Below are positions 48,175 through 58,330 of a stretch of 64,000 nucleotides of DNA, in pieces. The DNA lies in contig NC_061867.1 in assembly GCF_907164915.1 (NCBI RefSeq), forward strand, positions 49,727,852 through 49,791,851. The letters run 5' to 3'. Below the pieces are notes generated by a model. It ran no database searches and was not told where the DNA came from. It worked only from the letters and a program-made list of their open reading frames with translations. How positions within the stretch are numbered: position 1 is the stretch's first letter; each line of letters opens with the position of its first letter. This DNA comes from Impatiens glandulifera. Its lineage: Eukaryota > Streptophyta > Magnoliopsida > Ericales > Balsaminaceae. The position numbers and the translations under genes were made by a program.

Positions 48175-48975
48175 GCATATAAGTGCTGAGTTAGTCATTA
48201 TGCTGGTTATCAATATGCCGAAAGCTCAATTGAGAAAACTCTAACTAATTAGATGAAACTATGATAAGAGTTATATATATATACCTTTTTTTAGATCTAG
48301 AACTAGTTGATTAAAATTTAAATTTTCAAAATAAAATTAACCCAAAAATCAAGCAAAAAATAGTTTGAACAAATATATTGCATCTTTTTTTTATTATTAA
48401 AATAATAAATTTTGAAATATAACATTTTGATATTTTAATTTATTATCTTTAAATATTTTGTTAATATTAAATGTGCCCAAAATATTAACTTCTCTTTATT
48501 TTTTATCTAGTGTTCAGGATATGATGATGAGAGTTTTTAAATTAATTAATTTATATATATAATTCTAATTTTATGATTTTAATGTTATATATATATATAT
48601 ATATATATCGTTAAATTTAAAATCCTAATTTGACTGAGCAACAAATTATATTTTTTTAAATAATTATAATTATTTAACATACCCTCAACATCAACCCAGT
48701 CAATATGCATGTATATATTTTAAATTATTTATTTTATAAATATAAAAAGTTTAAAAATATATATTTAAATTGTATTTAATTTGGCATAGTTAGTTTAAAA
48801 TAACATTTTTCATTATCGACTGGGTAAAAGTTTCGAATTTGTTGGATAATGAGAATTTTTTTCAAACTTCTTTCTTACTAGATAATTATTTTTGATTAGA
48901 TTTTTTTTTTCATTTATTTTGTTTTATTTTATTTAAATATGTTATTATTAACTTGGATTCAATACCAGAAACTTA
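48175..48975. repeat. dispersed AT-rich module, copy 4
   Basis: Landmarks as in copy 2. After it, ATAATAATTCTTATCTA and AAAATTG strings match those after copy 1 (about 32030-32060), and then ALG13 copy B starts abruptly at 49054. Confidence 0.75.
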
Positions 48976-49053
48976 CAGTTTATACTCTATTCTAAAACAA
49001 ATATAATAATAAAATAAAATAAAAATAATAATTCTTATCTAGGATAAAATTGA

Positions 49054-50676
49054 TTTAAAGAAAATAGACCTAACTGAAACAAGCTTCTGATTTAGGTTTT
49101 CTTTTTGACAGAAACAGAAGTATTGAGACTTGAGATACTTAATATTAGTCTCAATAGGATTACAACTATAAATAGGATCATCTTACAACAAATTTTTTGG
49201 GATAAATCTCAATTTTCAAATGAGACTATTCTTAGTGATACAAAATTTGGGATATATATGCATGAGTTACCCAATAACATGTTCTTCAATACATATTATG
49301 CATCAATATAATGTAGTAAAATTCTTAGTAAGAACCTGAATGAATGAAGAGAAACATAATTCAAAACATACTATCCAAGTATCGTCATCTATGACTGATA
49401 TATCTGTAACTGCATTTAGCACACGAAAAACAGGCCATTCGCATGTTTAGGCTACACTAATCCTCTGGGAATCCGAGAAACCTGTTAATTAGCTCGGAAA
49501 CTGGCTTGGCATTGCCCGGATGATAAGGAATAAGAGACTGCAGATCCATACACTGAATAGTCTGCTGAAGAGTTTGTGGTCTTGCACAAAACAAATGTTT
49601 TCTTTCTGCCAACTCTTCAGCAAGCTCACTTTGATGATTGTCCATCAAATCTTCATTTACCACAACAATCAAAGGCTTAACAAGCCGCAGACTTTCAAAT
49701 ATGCTTCCTGATCCTGTATTGTGCATACAAATCAGCTGAATTATAGCATCTGATATGAATATCCAAAGTATAAAATTACTCAGATAAGAAAAATATGAAT
49801 GAAACATAAGACTGTTTTACCTGCATGACTGATTACCAGAGATGCTGATCTCAAATGATCAGCTATACTGGAAGAGAAGGTAAAGTAATCTACAGTCAAG
49901 AATCCATTTCCTCCACTACACTGCAAATGGAAGAGATGCATTTTCTATGATCTCGTATTAATAACCAAACTAATGAATGTTCACGAATTAATACAAGAGA
50001 ATGATTATATAACCTACCTTGATCGGATTATAAGTCCCACGTCCCATTTGAATGACTAGTTTTGTGTAACCTTTCTTATATAGTTCATCTTTAACTTGTG
50101 AAGTGTCCACAGCTTTAACAAGGGAATCAAAGCAAGTTGTCCCAACAGTTACAAATACAATTCTTTCACTCATTTCGATCGCCTAAACAACAAAGTCAAA
50201 TCAAATCTAATATTGTTAATCAAGTTGTTCTAGAAACAAGGTGTTTTAAATGAAAGGAACTAAAACTTTGACATTTGACGGGTCATCCGACTTCTGATTG
50301 AACCCAGATTCCGAACCATTCATTTCTTATAAGATATTTACCCATTTGGAATAAGTGCACACTCTTACAGATTTGAAATGAATAAATTGAAATTTCAATT
50401 CGCTAGTTCTTCTGAGTGTATAAGAGTGATTATGGATCAATGTCAATGATAACAAGAATGAAATAGAATATCAAAGATGGGGTCAAAAGATCAAACCTTT
50501 GTTGCCGGCCAGTCAGATCGTAGCCCGCCGGAGAATAAAATCGTATGTTGTTCTCGATTCGTCGCTCCAATGGCTTCTTTACAGCCGGAGTTAAGTCTGG
50601 TCAATTCTTCATTTCTAGAATTTTATATAACTTCAACCATTAACTTCCGAACATGGTTCAAATTAACCCTCAAACT
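49054..50676. repeat. segmental duplication, copy B (contains ALG13)
   Basis: The counterpart of 27181-29990, in the same orientation. Compared with copy A it lacks about 1 kb in intron 2 and about 240 bp of 3' flank. Identity stops after CAAATTAACCCTCAAACT at 50676. Confidence 0.85.
49457..50173 (-). CDS. ALG13: UDP-GlcNAc transferase subunit ALG13, copy B
   Basis: Exons 50173-50018, 49920-49821 and 49713-49457 join in frame to 170 residues, with the same GT-AG phases as copy A. The start is MSERIVFVTVGTTC; four residues (NDGE) of copy A are missing near the N-terminus. A few residues differ (GFLTVDY for GCITVDY, SLRLVKP for SLRLSKP). The SHAGSGSIFE motif and C-terminal helix are kept, so the subunit should still pair with ALG14 at the ER. 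No stop or frameshift. Both copies appear able to make protein, and their introns (97 and 107 bp) are compact here. The gene lies at the end of the tandem X2 unit. Confidence 0.92.
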
Positions 50677-52230
50677 AAAAGTATTTCTTTAATTGATCCA
50701 TCAATTTCCACGCTCAACAATAGAGTTGAAAATTTCAAATTTATCCGTGTAAGCGTTTTTTTTCGTCTTTCGCTTACCCGTTTTCTCTACTAGATAAAAA
50801 ATTACCCCGTCTTTAAGGGTTTGTGCGATCCAAAAATTATCGACCTCATGCCTTACCTTCCTCACGTGCTCCCGCAGTAGGAGACGAGGGATTTTTATGG
50901 TAGGTTCGACCCGTGTACTGTTTTTTTTTTTAAGAGAACGTTTTTCGTGTGTTAAGGAAAACTATGTTAAATAACCCTTGACTTATCTTCCTCTGCATCC
51001 CGTAAAAAAGAGGAAGGGGATGAGAAACCAAAAATAAAGTTCTTTAGCATAGACATTTTGAATTGGTCCATACAAGTTTTAAATCGATACACTCGCGGAT
51101 GTATCAATTTAATTGACTTTAGAGTCGTCACTTTAGTTTTCTTCACAAAGAAACTAAAGAAAAGAAAATTAGAGAATCGTTTTAAGAGTTCGGTGTTTGA
51201 TTACGTAAAAGGGGCATACGACGACATGTCATATACGCCTATCTTTACAGACATTCTCTACTCCTAAGTAATTGGTCAGTTAATGTTTGAAAGATTGTTA
51301 TGTTTTCGTTCTGAACTCTTTTACTTGTATGAAAAAATCTTAATCATTTTGTAAAAGGACTAATCCTATTCATAGAGTACTTGATTAGGATAAAACAATG
51401 AAAACATAGGGCACCATTCCCAAGGAAAAGAAAAATCATAATTCTCGAGAGAGAATAAATAAGTGTAAATGATGAGGATAAGAATTCAAATCAAAGATTA
51501 GAAGTTTATTCTTTTGAGAAAGAAGAGAAGAAAATAAACTAATCCAAAGTCTTGAGTGTTTTCCCTTTTTGAAATTTTCGAAGTTAAGGGAACTCCGAAT
51601 ACAACACATTAAAACGAGAATTTTTAAAAATAATTTCCAAAATTCCCGAAACTTCACATGATGGTCAAAATTATTTTTTGAAGTTTAAAGAAATCGAGTT
51701 TGGAATTTTTGGAGTTATAAAACTCTGAATATGACACTGCAAAGATATACATTTTTTCAAATGGATCCTAAAAATTATGAAAAAAATTTGATTTCATGAT
51801 TTTTGGGCTTAGTAAATTCAAGTTATTGCCTCTTAAAGTTTCGGACTTTGCCAAACGAGTCCTAAAAATTCCAGAAAATAATATTTTTGAAGAAAATAAT
51901 AATTTTGATTTTTTTTAAAAATTTGAGAAAATTTAAAAATGGTTTGGATGTTTGAATAATCATTTTAAAGTTGTTTGTTAAATTTAGAAAATAAAATGGA
52001 CCTTAGAGTTTATTTTGTTTTTTTTAGTTTTAAATCAAAATAAAGGGAAAATAAAGTCTAGGGAATCAATTAAAAAGAAAAGAAAAGTTTAAGGCCTATT
52101 TTAATTTCGAATTAAATATTTAATTCGAAATTAAAATACAAAATACCTATTTAAAAATTAAAAAGGACCAGGGGACTTCTTTGCAACTTTTGAAGAAGTT
52201 GAGGGAAATCAAATATAACAAAATATAAAA
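50677..52230. other. spacer of unknown origin with a 42-bp palindrome
   Basis: This has a different texture from the flanking AT-rich modules: many AAAATTTT-type strings with CGTTTTTT, GACCCGTG, CACGTG and TTCGACC, suggestive of a retroelement leader or LTR. No coding domain was recognised. Short frames at 51058-51267 and 51436-51657 have no known motif. Confidence 0.35.
52097..52138. repeat. perfect 42-bp palindrome
   Basis: TATTTTAATTTCGAATTAAA plus T, followed directly by its exact reverse complement. Both arms contain TTCGAA and there is no loop. Confidence 0.95.
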
Positions 52231-52970
52231 GAACCAGCCGGCTCTCCGCCCGTCTCCGGCGATGGCGATTTCCGGTGACCTCCGCACCTGAGATCGAAGG
52301 CCTCTCGAAGACAGCTCTCCCGCCAGTCCGTTCAGTTCGTCGAGGCTCCGTCTCCATATTTCTGACGTTCGCGACTTCAGATCGGAAGAATCCCATCATC
52401 GCAGGAACGAATCGATATCGTTCGTTCTCTTAATCTGCAGGACGAACAGATCTCTCCCAGACATTCCCCTTCTTCCCGATCGCAGCTGCACTCACCGCGA
52501 CGATACATCTAACCACCTCTGGGAATCGCCTGCGCACTAGAGTCGCGCCTAAGCCTTCGCGGTTGAAGAACTTGCAGCAGATAGATTGAAAGAAACCAGT
52601 TCAAACACTTTCTTCTCTTTCGAAGGAGACGGATTGCACGATTTCAGCAGAATGAACCCCTTGGATTCAAGAACGAAATGACTATTCTAATCTAGTTCTA
52701 AACTAACCTAACCTAAGCCTCAATCACTGAATATAAACGTGTTACATTGGATAAAGAAATTACCTGAATGAGAAATCAAGTCGACCGGAAGTTTACTGTT
52801 GTTCGTCGCTCTACGTCTTCTTCGCCGATACCGTCTCTTTCTCTTCTGCACGGGAATCGCCTTTCAGCTTTCTTCCAATGGAACCGTTTGTTTTTCAGAT
52901 CTGATAACTGCCCCTCTCCTTCAACTGGAAATCGTTCTCTTTTCCCTGTTGTTTAAGAACTGAGAATCAT
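52230..52970 (-). other. GC-rich island, possible non-coding leader
   Basis: The most GC-rich stretch of the window (CCGGCTCTCCGCCCGTCTCC, GATGGCGATTTCCGG). On the minus strand CATTCAGGTAATT at about 52756-52768 looks like a splice donor, and CT-rich/GA-rich parts resemble a 5' leader. No long coding frame supports a protein on either strand. It could be the first untranslated exon of a lost gene or the leader of an LTR element. Confidence 0.35.
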
Positions 52971-53227
52971 CTTCAAATGACTGGGAAATTTGATCAAATT
53001 GCCCTAAAAAAAAGGCTTAAATGTTAAAATTGCAGCATTTAAAATAAAAAAACGCTGGTGACACATTTTACTGTTTTTGAACGATTTTGTCCATGTCGGG
53101 AGACGTCCTCAATCGCGAGACGCAACCGGAAATCGCGAGATGAATTTTTTTTTTCGTTTTGTGATTGCGTGACGCAACTGGAGTTGCATGACGCAACGGG
53201 CATTTTTGTTCAAAAAAATTCATAATT
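52971..53227. other. inserted segment of unknown type
   Basis: Between the GC-rich island and the helicase fragment. Contains alternating TCGCGAGACGCAAC and GTTGCGTGACGCAACTGG strings, a CGCAAC motif in both orientations, and poly-T. It interrupts the helicase sequence right after its TEEYF motif, so it is an insertion or deletion junction. Confidence 0.35.
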
Positions 53228-53645
53228 AAAAAATACTCTTCTGTGTATAATCTATAGCATTTTCCCAGGCGTACTCTTCCAGCTCTACCAGCCCTTTGTT
53301 TAGCAGATGCCTTGGATATTGGTGCAATCACTAAGTTTTCAATATCTGATATCGGGTTGTAATATTGTTTGTTTAGAGAACCCACTGTCAACAACATAGA
53401 CAATAAATACCCTCCAAAGTCAATGATGTCTCTGCAATGTTTGTACATATCACTATTTCCCTCTTTTCCTCTTGGAGTAGGGGTAAATATAAGGTCCTGA
53501 TCAGCCCTTGGAAGACCTGACTGAATATAATGGCAGAGGAACCAATCCTAAAGAAGATGTTGATTGCTGTGCTTCCTCCTCAAGTAAGTAAATGAAGAAC
53601 AGCTTCAATATCATCTTGACCAGTCATGAAAACGAGTATATCCAT
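53228..53645 (-). pseudogene. DEAH-box helicase (DEAH9/DHX35-like) fragment
   Basis: The minus strand encodes, over shifting frames, LVFMTGQDDIEAVLHLLT, SGLPRADQDLIFTPTPRGK, then YYNPISDIENLVIAPIS and KQRAGRAGRVRLGKCYRL. The last part is motif VI of DEAH helicases. The combination PISDIENLV with KASAKQRAGRAGR fits DEAH9 (DHX35), a spliceosome-associated RNA helicase. Small indels break the frame after HLLT and in the motif V region, where the DNA still matches the expected coding order (ACAAACATTGCAGAGACATC). It ends at TEEYF. Only the middle third of the protein is present. Confidence 0.75.
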
Positions 53646-54215
53646 TAGATAATTTACAAATGATTGCTGTTTGAGGGAAGCACAAGCTTGATGCAGCTGC
53701 AGAGCAAATTCACTTTTATCTTGATCATCCAAAGAGGAAGATGCAGCACTTGAAGTGGAAACTGGATATGCAATGCTACCTCTTTCATGAGCATGTCCAC
53801 TTCCATTTGATTTTGAAACAGAACTTGGATGATGCCAGTTTCTTAGCATCAGAGTGAAGAACATAGAATATCAGCTTCACCAAATGAAGAACGTTCTCTT
53901 GCAACAAAAGGCTTGTTTAAACTAATCTTTTCCAAGAACCATCTTATTAATTTCTCCTGATCTACATTTTCTGGTTTTGAGCTATCAACAAAAGGTCCTC
54001 CTACTGTAGATGATAATTTGTGAAAGAACTGCATTATGGGCACAAGCATGAACTCCTGATATAGTTTCCATCCAACCTTTCATTTGCCGAAGAAATTCAG
54101 ACAGAAGCAAGGAATTTACTACCCTTTTTGAGGCTGAAATCATAACCGGATCAGTCACGATAGCAGAAAACTCTCCTGACTCTTTAGGTTCAAGCGAACG
54201 GATGGATGAAGTAGA
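53640..54215 (-). pseudogene. SPIRRIG-like (BEACH protein) fragment
   Basis: The minus strand reads, in two frames, SASKRVVNSLLLSEFLRQM, KGWMETISGVHA, then KLSSTVGGPFVDSSKPENVD, KLIRWFLEKISLNKPFVARE, FFTLMLRNWH and QQSFVNYLMDI. From memory this order is that of the central part of SPIRRIG, a very large BEACH-domain protein of membrane traffic and P-bodies. One-base shifts occur near 54030 and near 53865. It passes directly into helicase sequence at LMDI|LVFM. No BEACH or WD40 part is present. Confidence 0.7.
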
Positions 54216-55130
54216 AGTTTAAAGTTTTGGAAATTTTGTGTAAAGCTTCGAGACTTGTTTTTGGATCGTCACAAAGCCTCGTAAAGAATTTAAGAGTGTT
54301 CTCCAACTCACTTTAAGTTTTAGTTAATGTTATAAAGCAAGTTACATATTCAAATTGAAATTTTTAAATTTTAGTTCGACCTGCCTTTGATATTGCTCGA
54401 TTATCCGTTTTCTTGATTTGAATTCAATCCTAATATCATTTCAAAATTTTCTGCTAAAATAAATTTGAATGAATCAAGCTTAAACGAAAATACCCAAATC
54501 TAATTTTAAAATTTCTTAAAATTGAATTTATGTTCTTCAATTATAACTTAAGAATTTCAATCTTAAACGCTTCCTAACTTTTTTTTAAAATAATATTAGG
54601 AATAATTTTGGATAAATTCCAATCGGTTTCAAGTATGTTTACACAAAAACCAAAAATTCTAAAATTTAGAAAAATCCAGTTATTGAATTAGTTAAAACGA
54701 ATAACAAAGAAATAAGTTCTAACATGTTTAAAGAAGCTACTGGTAAGCTTCAAGAATTATTCATACCCGATTCAACCATTTCCCGATCGAATGATGCTTT
54801 GGGGCGATGATGATCGTGTCTACATGAAAAAATAAAGTTTCTCATGCCATTGGATTGAAGAATGGTGGAATATGATGAAATTTTAAAACCTACACTGGTG
54901 TTCTTGCCTCCTATCAAGAAACCCAGGCATTCGAACGAGAAATTATGCATTGGCTTAGTTTTCGATCTAAAAAATCAACTAGGCTTAGCATCTGATCGAG
55001 AATTTTAGTCTAGCATGGTTTTCGACCAAGAAAACCAGTCAGACACCATTTCCGACCAAGGATTCGCGCGTAACCAAGAAATCAATCCCCGCGTTGACAG
55101 TGCATCCAAACCAATTGACCACGAGCAAAT
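54216..55130. other. spacer, no gene recognised
   Basis: Above-average complexity with repeated GATCGAGAA, TTTTCGACCAAGAA and TTTCCGACCAAGGATTCG strings at 54960-55070, which look like internal repeats of a retroelement leader. A 66-residue minus-strand frame (54750-54950) has no known motif. Confidence 0.35.
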
Positions 55131-55691
55131 CCAGCCCAAAAAGTTTAGGGGGCTTGAATGTTCTTTGGGAAATTAAGAATTAAAATGAGTAGATTGACAT
55201 TGGTTTATATCTATTTTTGAGAATTAAAAATTTATGGGATTATTTACATTTATAGTGTAAAAAAAATATATAATCTTTTTTTTTTGGGTTGGACCTAATG
55301 TAGATACACCCCTAGTTATAATAATATATATAAATAATATCAATGAAGATATAATGGCACTTATGATTGTTCTTTTCAAAAATAGTTTTTAGTTGGAAGC
55401 TAACCTATGATATATTGTTATATAAGTATTATTTTTTCCACTTAATCACCTGGTAAGATTCTTTAGAGAGAAAAATATTTTTTGTAAACTACAAATATTG
55501 GGTAAAATGATTTGCGATATTTATTACTTGATAATATGCTTATTATAAATTAAAATAATTACACTAATGATAAAAATAAAATAGTATTTCAATTAATAGT
55601 TTACATTAAATAAATTATATTTAACAAATAATTGATAGTATACTTTAATTAATTTTATATTATAAATCAAACTCTCATTAATTATTTTTCG

Positions 55692-55694
<3 letters not shown>

Positions 55695-55735
<41 letters not shown>
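55695..55735. repeat. (AAT)n microsatellite
   Basis: About 13-14 uninterrupted ATA/AAT triplets. Confidence 0.9.
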
Positions 55736-55736
<1 letters not shown>

Positions 55737-56233
55737 TCAATTTTTTATAATAAAATAATATCAATATCAATAAAAATAAATAATAATTAATATGTTATTA
55801 TACTAATTATATAACTTTGAAAAAATATATTATTATTAATTTAAAAATTTTCAATTAGTTTTTTATTAATTTATAAACTAAGGTTATAAGAAAACTATTT
55901 ATCTTAACTGAATTTTGTTGTCGTATGCAATAATAGATCGAACGGAGTGAATTATTGCATTATAATCGGTTCATTAGTTTTTAAACTAAGCGAATAAATA
56001 TACGTATAAAGAATGTTGTATCTTTCAAATAAATAAATATTTTAGGTAACTTCATTATTATTATTATTAAATTTAAAATTGTGATGAAAATGTATAATTA
56101 AATTAAGAAATAAAATATTTTTAATTGCAATATATATATATATAGAGAAAAAAAATCTTAATAAATGGATTTAATTAGCTGGCATATTTAAAGATTTTTT
56201 TTATAAATAGTCCAAATATTCAATATTTAAATC

Positions 56234-56241
56234 TATAAATA
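56234..56241 (+). promoter_or_regulatory. TATA box of unit 1 reading frame
   Basis: TATAAATA about 112 bp before the first usable ATG. The same box with the same spacing is found in unit 4 (61602-61609), so the promoter-like layout is conserved between units. Confidence 0.5.
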
Positions 56242-56352
56242 AATTTTCTCTAATTCATTCATACACACTTCATCTCTACATTAAATATTACATCTCACAT
56301 CTATAATCTAGCGAGGACAATTAAAGAGGGTAAGAAAATCACCAAGTCAAAA

Positions 56353-56724
56353 ATGCAGAATAAGAAGAACCTTCCAGTCACATCTTTTAATGCAGAAGAA
56401 TTGAACGCTCAATTTATACATGTGCAAACTCAACTAGAGGTCGAGAAACAACATGAAAACGAAGTGATTCAGACCTTAAAAGCTTATCGAGATGAAATGG
56501 GGTGGGAGAGTTTGATAGAACAAATGAGTTATCACCTTAAAAGGTCCCTAAAGAAGATAAATGCCATAGTGACACAAAACTCACTCAATTTTGAATGTTT
56601 CTTAATAGTCTTTCATGGTGTTTTTGAGTTTATTTTATTGTTTTTAATTTTTTTTCGTACTTTTTATGTTATAATTTTTGTTTTAATGTTTTGTAGTTGT
56701 AATATTATTTTAACAAATAATTGA
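56353..56724 (+). CDS. MADS-less, AGL62-C-terminus-like protein with frameshifted tail (unit 1)
   Basis: 123 codons. Residues 1-80 are close to the unit 4 protein: FNAEELNAQFIHVQTQLEVE, then WESLIEQMSYHLKRSLKKIN. This is a charged, leucine-spaced helix of the kind found C-terminal to the MADS domain in type I M-alpha factors (WE..IE.....LEQLK.SLE.L). The first start codon of unit 4 is here AAG, so translation would begin at the second Met. About 12 bases (QLEQ) are missing. A run of five A's has become four, so the frame misses the usual stop after LTQF and reads on into 3' UTR, adding a hydrophobic tail of about 35 residues (LLFLIFFRTFYVIIFVLMF). Likely a decaying copy; function unknown. Confidence 0.5.
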   Translation: MQNKKNLPVTSFNAEELNAQFIHVQTQLEVEKQHENEVIQTLKAYRDEMGWESLIEQMSYHLKRSLKKINAIVTQNSLNFECFLIVFHGVFEFILLFLIFFRTFYVIIFVLMFCSCNIILTNN

Positions 56725-57045
56725 TATTTTATGTTAATTCATTTTATATTATAAATCAAAAACTCATTAATTATTTGAATTATAATAATAATATAAGTTT
56801 TCTACAATAAAATAAAATTAATAAAAATATATAATAATAATAATAATTAAGATATTAAATTAATTATATAACGTTGTTAAAATATATTATTATTAATGAA
56901 AAAAATGCCAATTAGTTCTCTATTAATTTATAAACTAAGGTTATAAAAAAATTATTTATTTGAATTTTGTTCTTGAATACGATGTTATCCGATAATAACT
57001 ATTACATTATAATAGTTTTACTAATTTTTAAATTTAACGAATAAA

Positions 57046-57650
57046 TACATGTAAGGGGAAGGAATGATTCGAATAGTATCTTTTATATGGATAAATAATT
57101 TAGGTAACTTCATTATTATGATTAATTTTAAAATTGTGGTAAAAATGTATAATTAAATTAAGAAATAAAATTTTTTTATTGAAATATATATATTTCTTAT
57201 AATATATTATGATTAATTCTTTATATATATATATATATATATATATATTTAATTACCTGACACATTCCAAATATTTAACATTTAAATTATTTAATTTTCT
57301 CTAATTCATTAGTACATAATTCATCTCTACATTACATATAATTAGTTAATTATTTATTTATTTTTTATATAAAATATAATTATCTAACAACAAACAAAGA
57401 GTAAAAAATCACCATGTAAAAAATGCACAAGAATAACCTTCCGGCCTTAAAAGCTGGCCAAGATCAAATGGGGTTGGAAAACATTAGAGCAAATGATTTA
57501 TCAACAACTCGAGCACCCTCAAAAAGTCTCCAAAAAGTCTTTGTGGAGAAGGTAAAATCCATAGTGACACAACAATTCACTCAATTTATTTTTGAAAAAT
57601 GGCTTAATGCCATTTTATTAAAAAAAAATAAATTAAAATAGGTAAATGAG
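57046..57650 (+). repeat. tandem array unit 2, shortened
   Basis: Matches unit 1 from GTAAGGGGAAGGAATGATTCG through the leader and reading frame, but lacks much of the upstream body. It is cut off just after the frame by the LINE relic at about 57600. A (TA)n run at 57222-57246. Confidence 0.6.
57423..57641 (+). pseudogene. unit 2 reading frame, decayed
   Basis: The first ATG (about 57414) is followed at once by TAA. The next ATG at 57423 gives 72 codons containing NNLPALKAGQDQMGLE and SIVTQQFTQF. The middle half (AEELN...QLEVEK) is deleted, and the end runs into foreign sequence. Not expected to work. Confidence 0.5.
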
Positions 57651-57699
57651 TTTTAAGAAACAAGGCTAGACATACTCTAAATTTGTTGAAAATACCAAC

Positions 57700-58330
57700 T
57701 AAGTTTCAAATAACTTAATTACAGAATAAACATAATAACAAATAATTGAATTACAAACAATTCATCAAACAAGAACTATTTGAACATTCCTGTCATTGTA
57801 ATGATTGTATAGGGGATATTCCACATTTTATTAAGCTTTCAACTGTCTTCATTAATTATAATTCCCTTCCATGTATGTATGAGAGCGTTGTCATCAGAAA
57901 CAATATCATCCCAAACTTTTTTTTTTCTGTTCCTTAATTCGTGATATAAATTCTTGTATTTCTTTCTCTTCAGGTATTGTAGACCAGGGCTCTAGAGAAG
58001 CATTTGAAAATATCCGTGTGTAAGTTATCTCCCTTAGTTTTTTTCTTTACAAGCTCTATAATTTCGTTCCATGTATCTGGAAAGTTATTGATATTCATCT
58101 TTTGAGCAAAATTGATCCAAAGCTTGGATACAAACGCGTACTTCCCAAACAGGTGGTTATGTTTTCCTCTTTTACTGTGTAAATTGGGCAATTGATGTCT
58201 GGAATATTCATATACTTTTTAATTATGTCTTTTGTTGTCAATCTTTTCCTGAATGTCAGTCAAATGATGAATTGATGTCGAGATATAACCTTTGAAGACT
58301 AAACTACTTTATGTCAATCGACTACCACTT
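57700..58330 (-). mobile_element. LINE (non-LTR) relic, C-terminal RT zinc-binding part
   Basis: The minus-strand frame at 58191-57970 reads HLFGKYAFVSKLWINFAQKM, then FPDTWNEIIELVKKKTKG and FKCFSRALVYNT, followed in broken frames by RERNTRIY. This is the zf-RVT tail of plant L1-type LINEs (H-L-F ... W ... W ... KERN). It is a 5'-truncated, mutated copy inside unit 2 of the array, opposite in strand. Confidence 0.7.

Larger units (their letters stand above)
45845..48975. repeat. ~3-kb tandem duplication, unit X2
   Basis: Second unit, in the same orientation as X1. A further local duplication of about 100 bp (GAAATAAATAAGAAAAATAA ... GGGTTGGTAGC) occurs at 45900-46030. The unit ends where ALG13 copy B begins. 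Confidence 0.75.
55131..57045 (+). repeat. tandem array unit 1
   Basis: Begins with AAGTTTAGGGGGCTTGAATG, matching unit 4 near 60985. All units share: head string, A/T body, GTCGTATG(C/T)GATA, TTTAATTAGCTG, TATAAATA box, CACTTCATCTCTACATTA leader, small reading frame and ATAATTC...TTTTGTAGTTGTA tail. An (AAT)n run of about 13-14 copies lies at 55695-55735. Confidence 0.75.

Noticed and set aside
50477..50692. Divergent plus-strand gene starting ATGGCTTCTTTACAGCCGG upstream of ALG13
   Set aside because: The string is present in both copies (29889 and 50570), but the frame stops within about 10 codons in copy A and extends only by chance in copy B.
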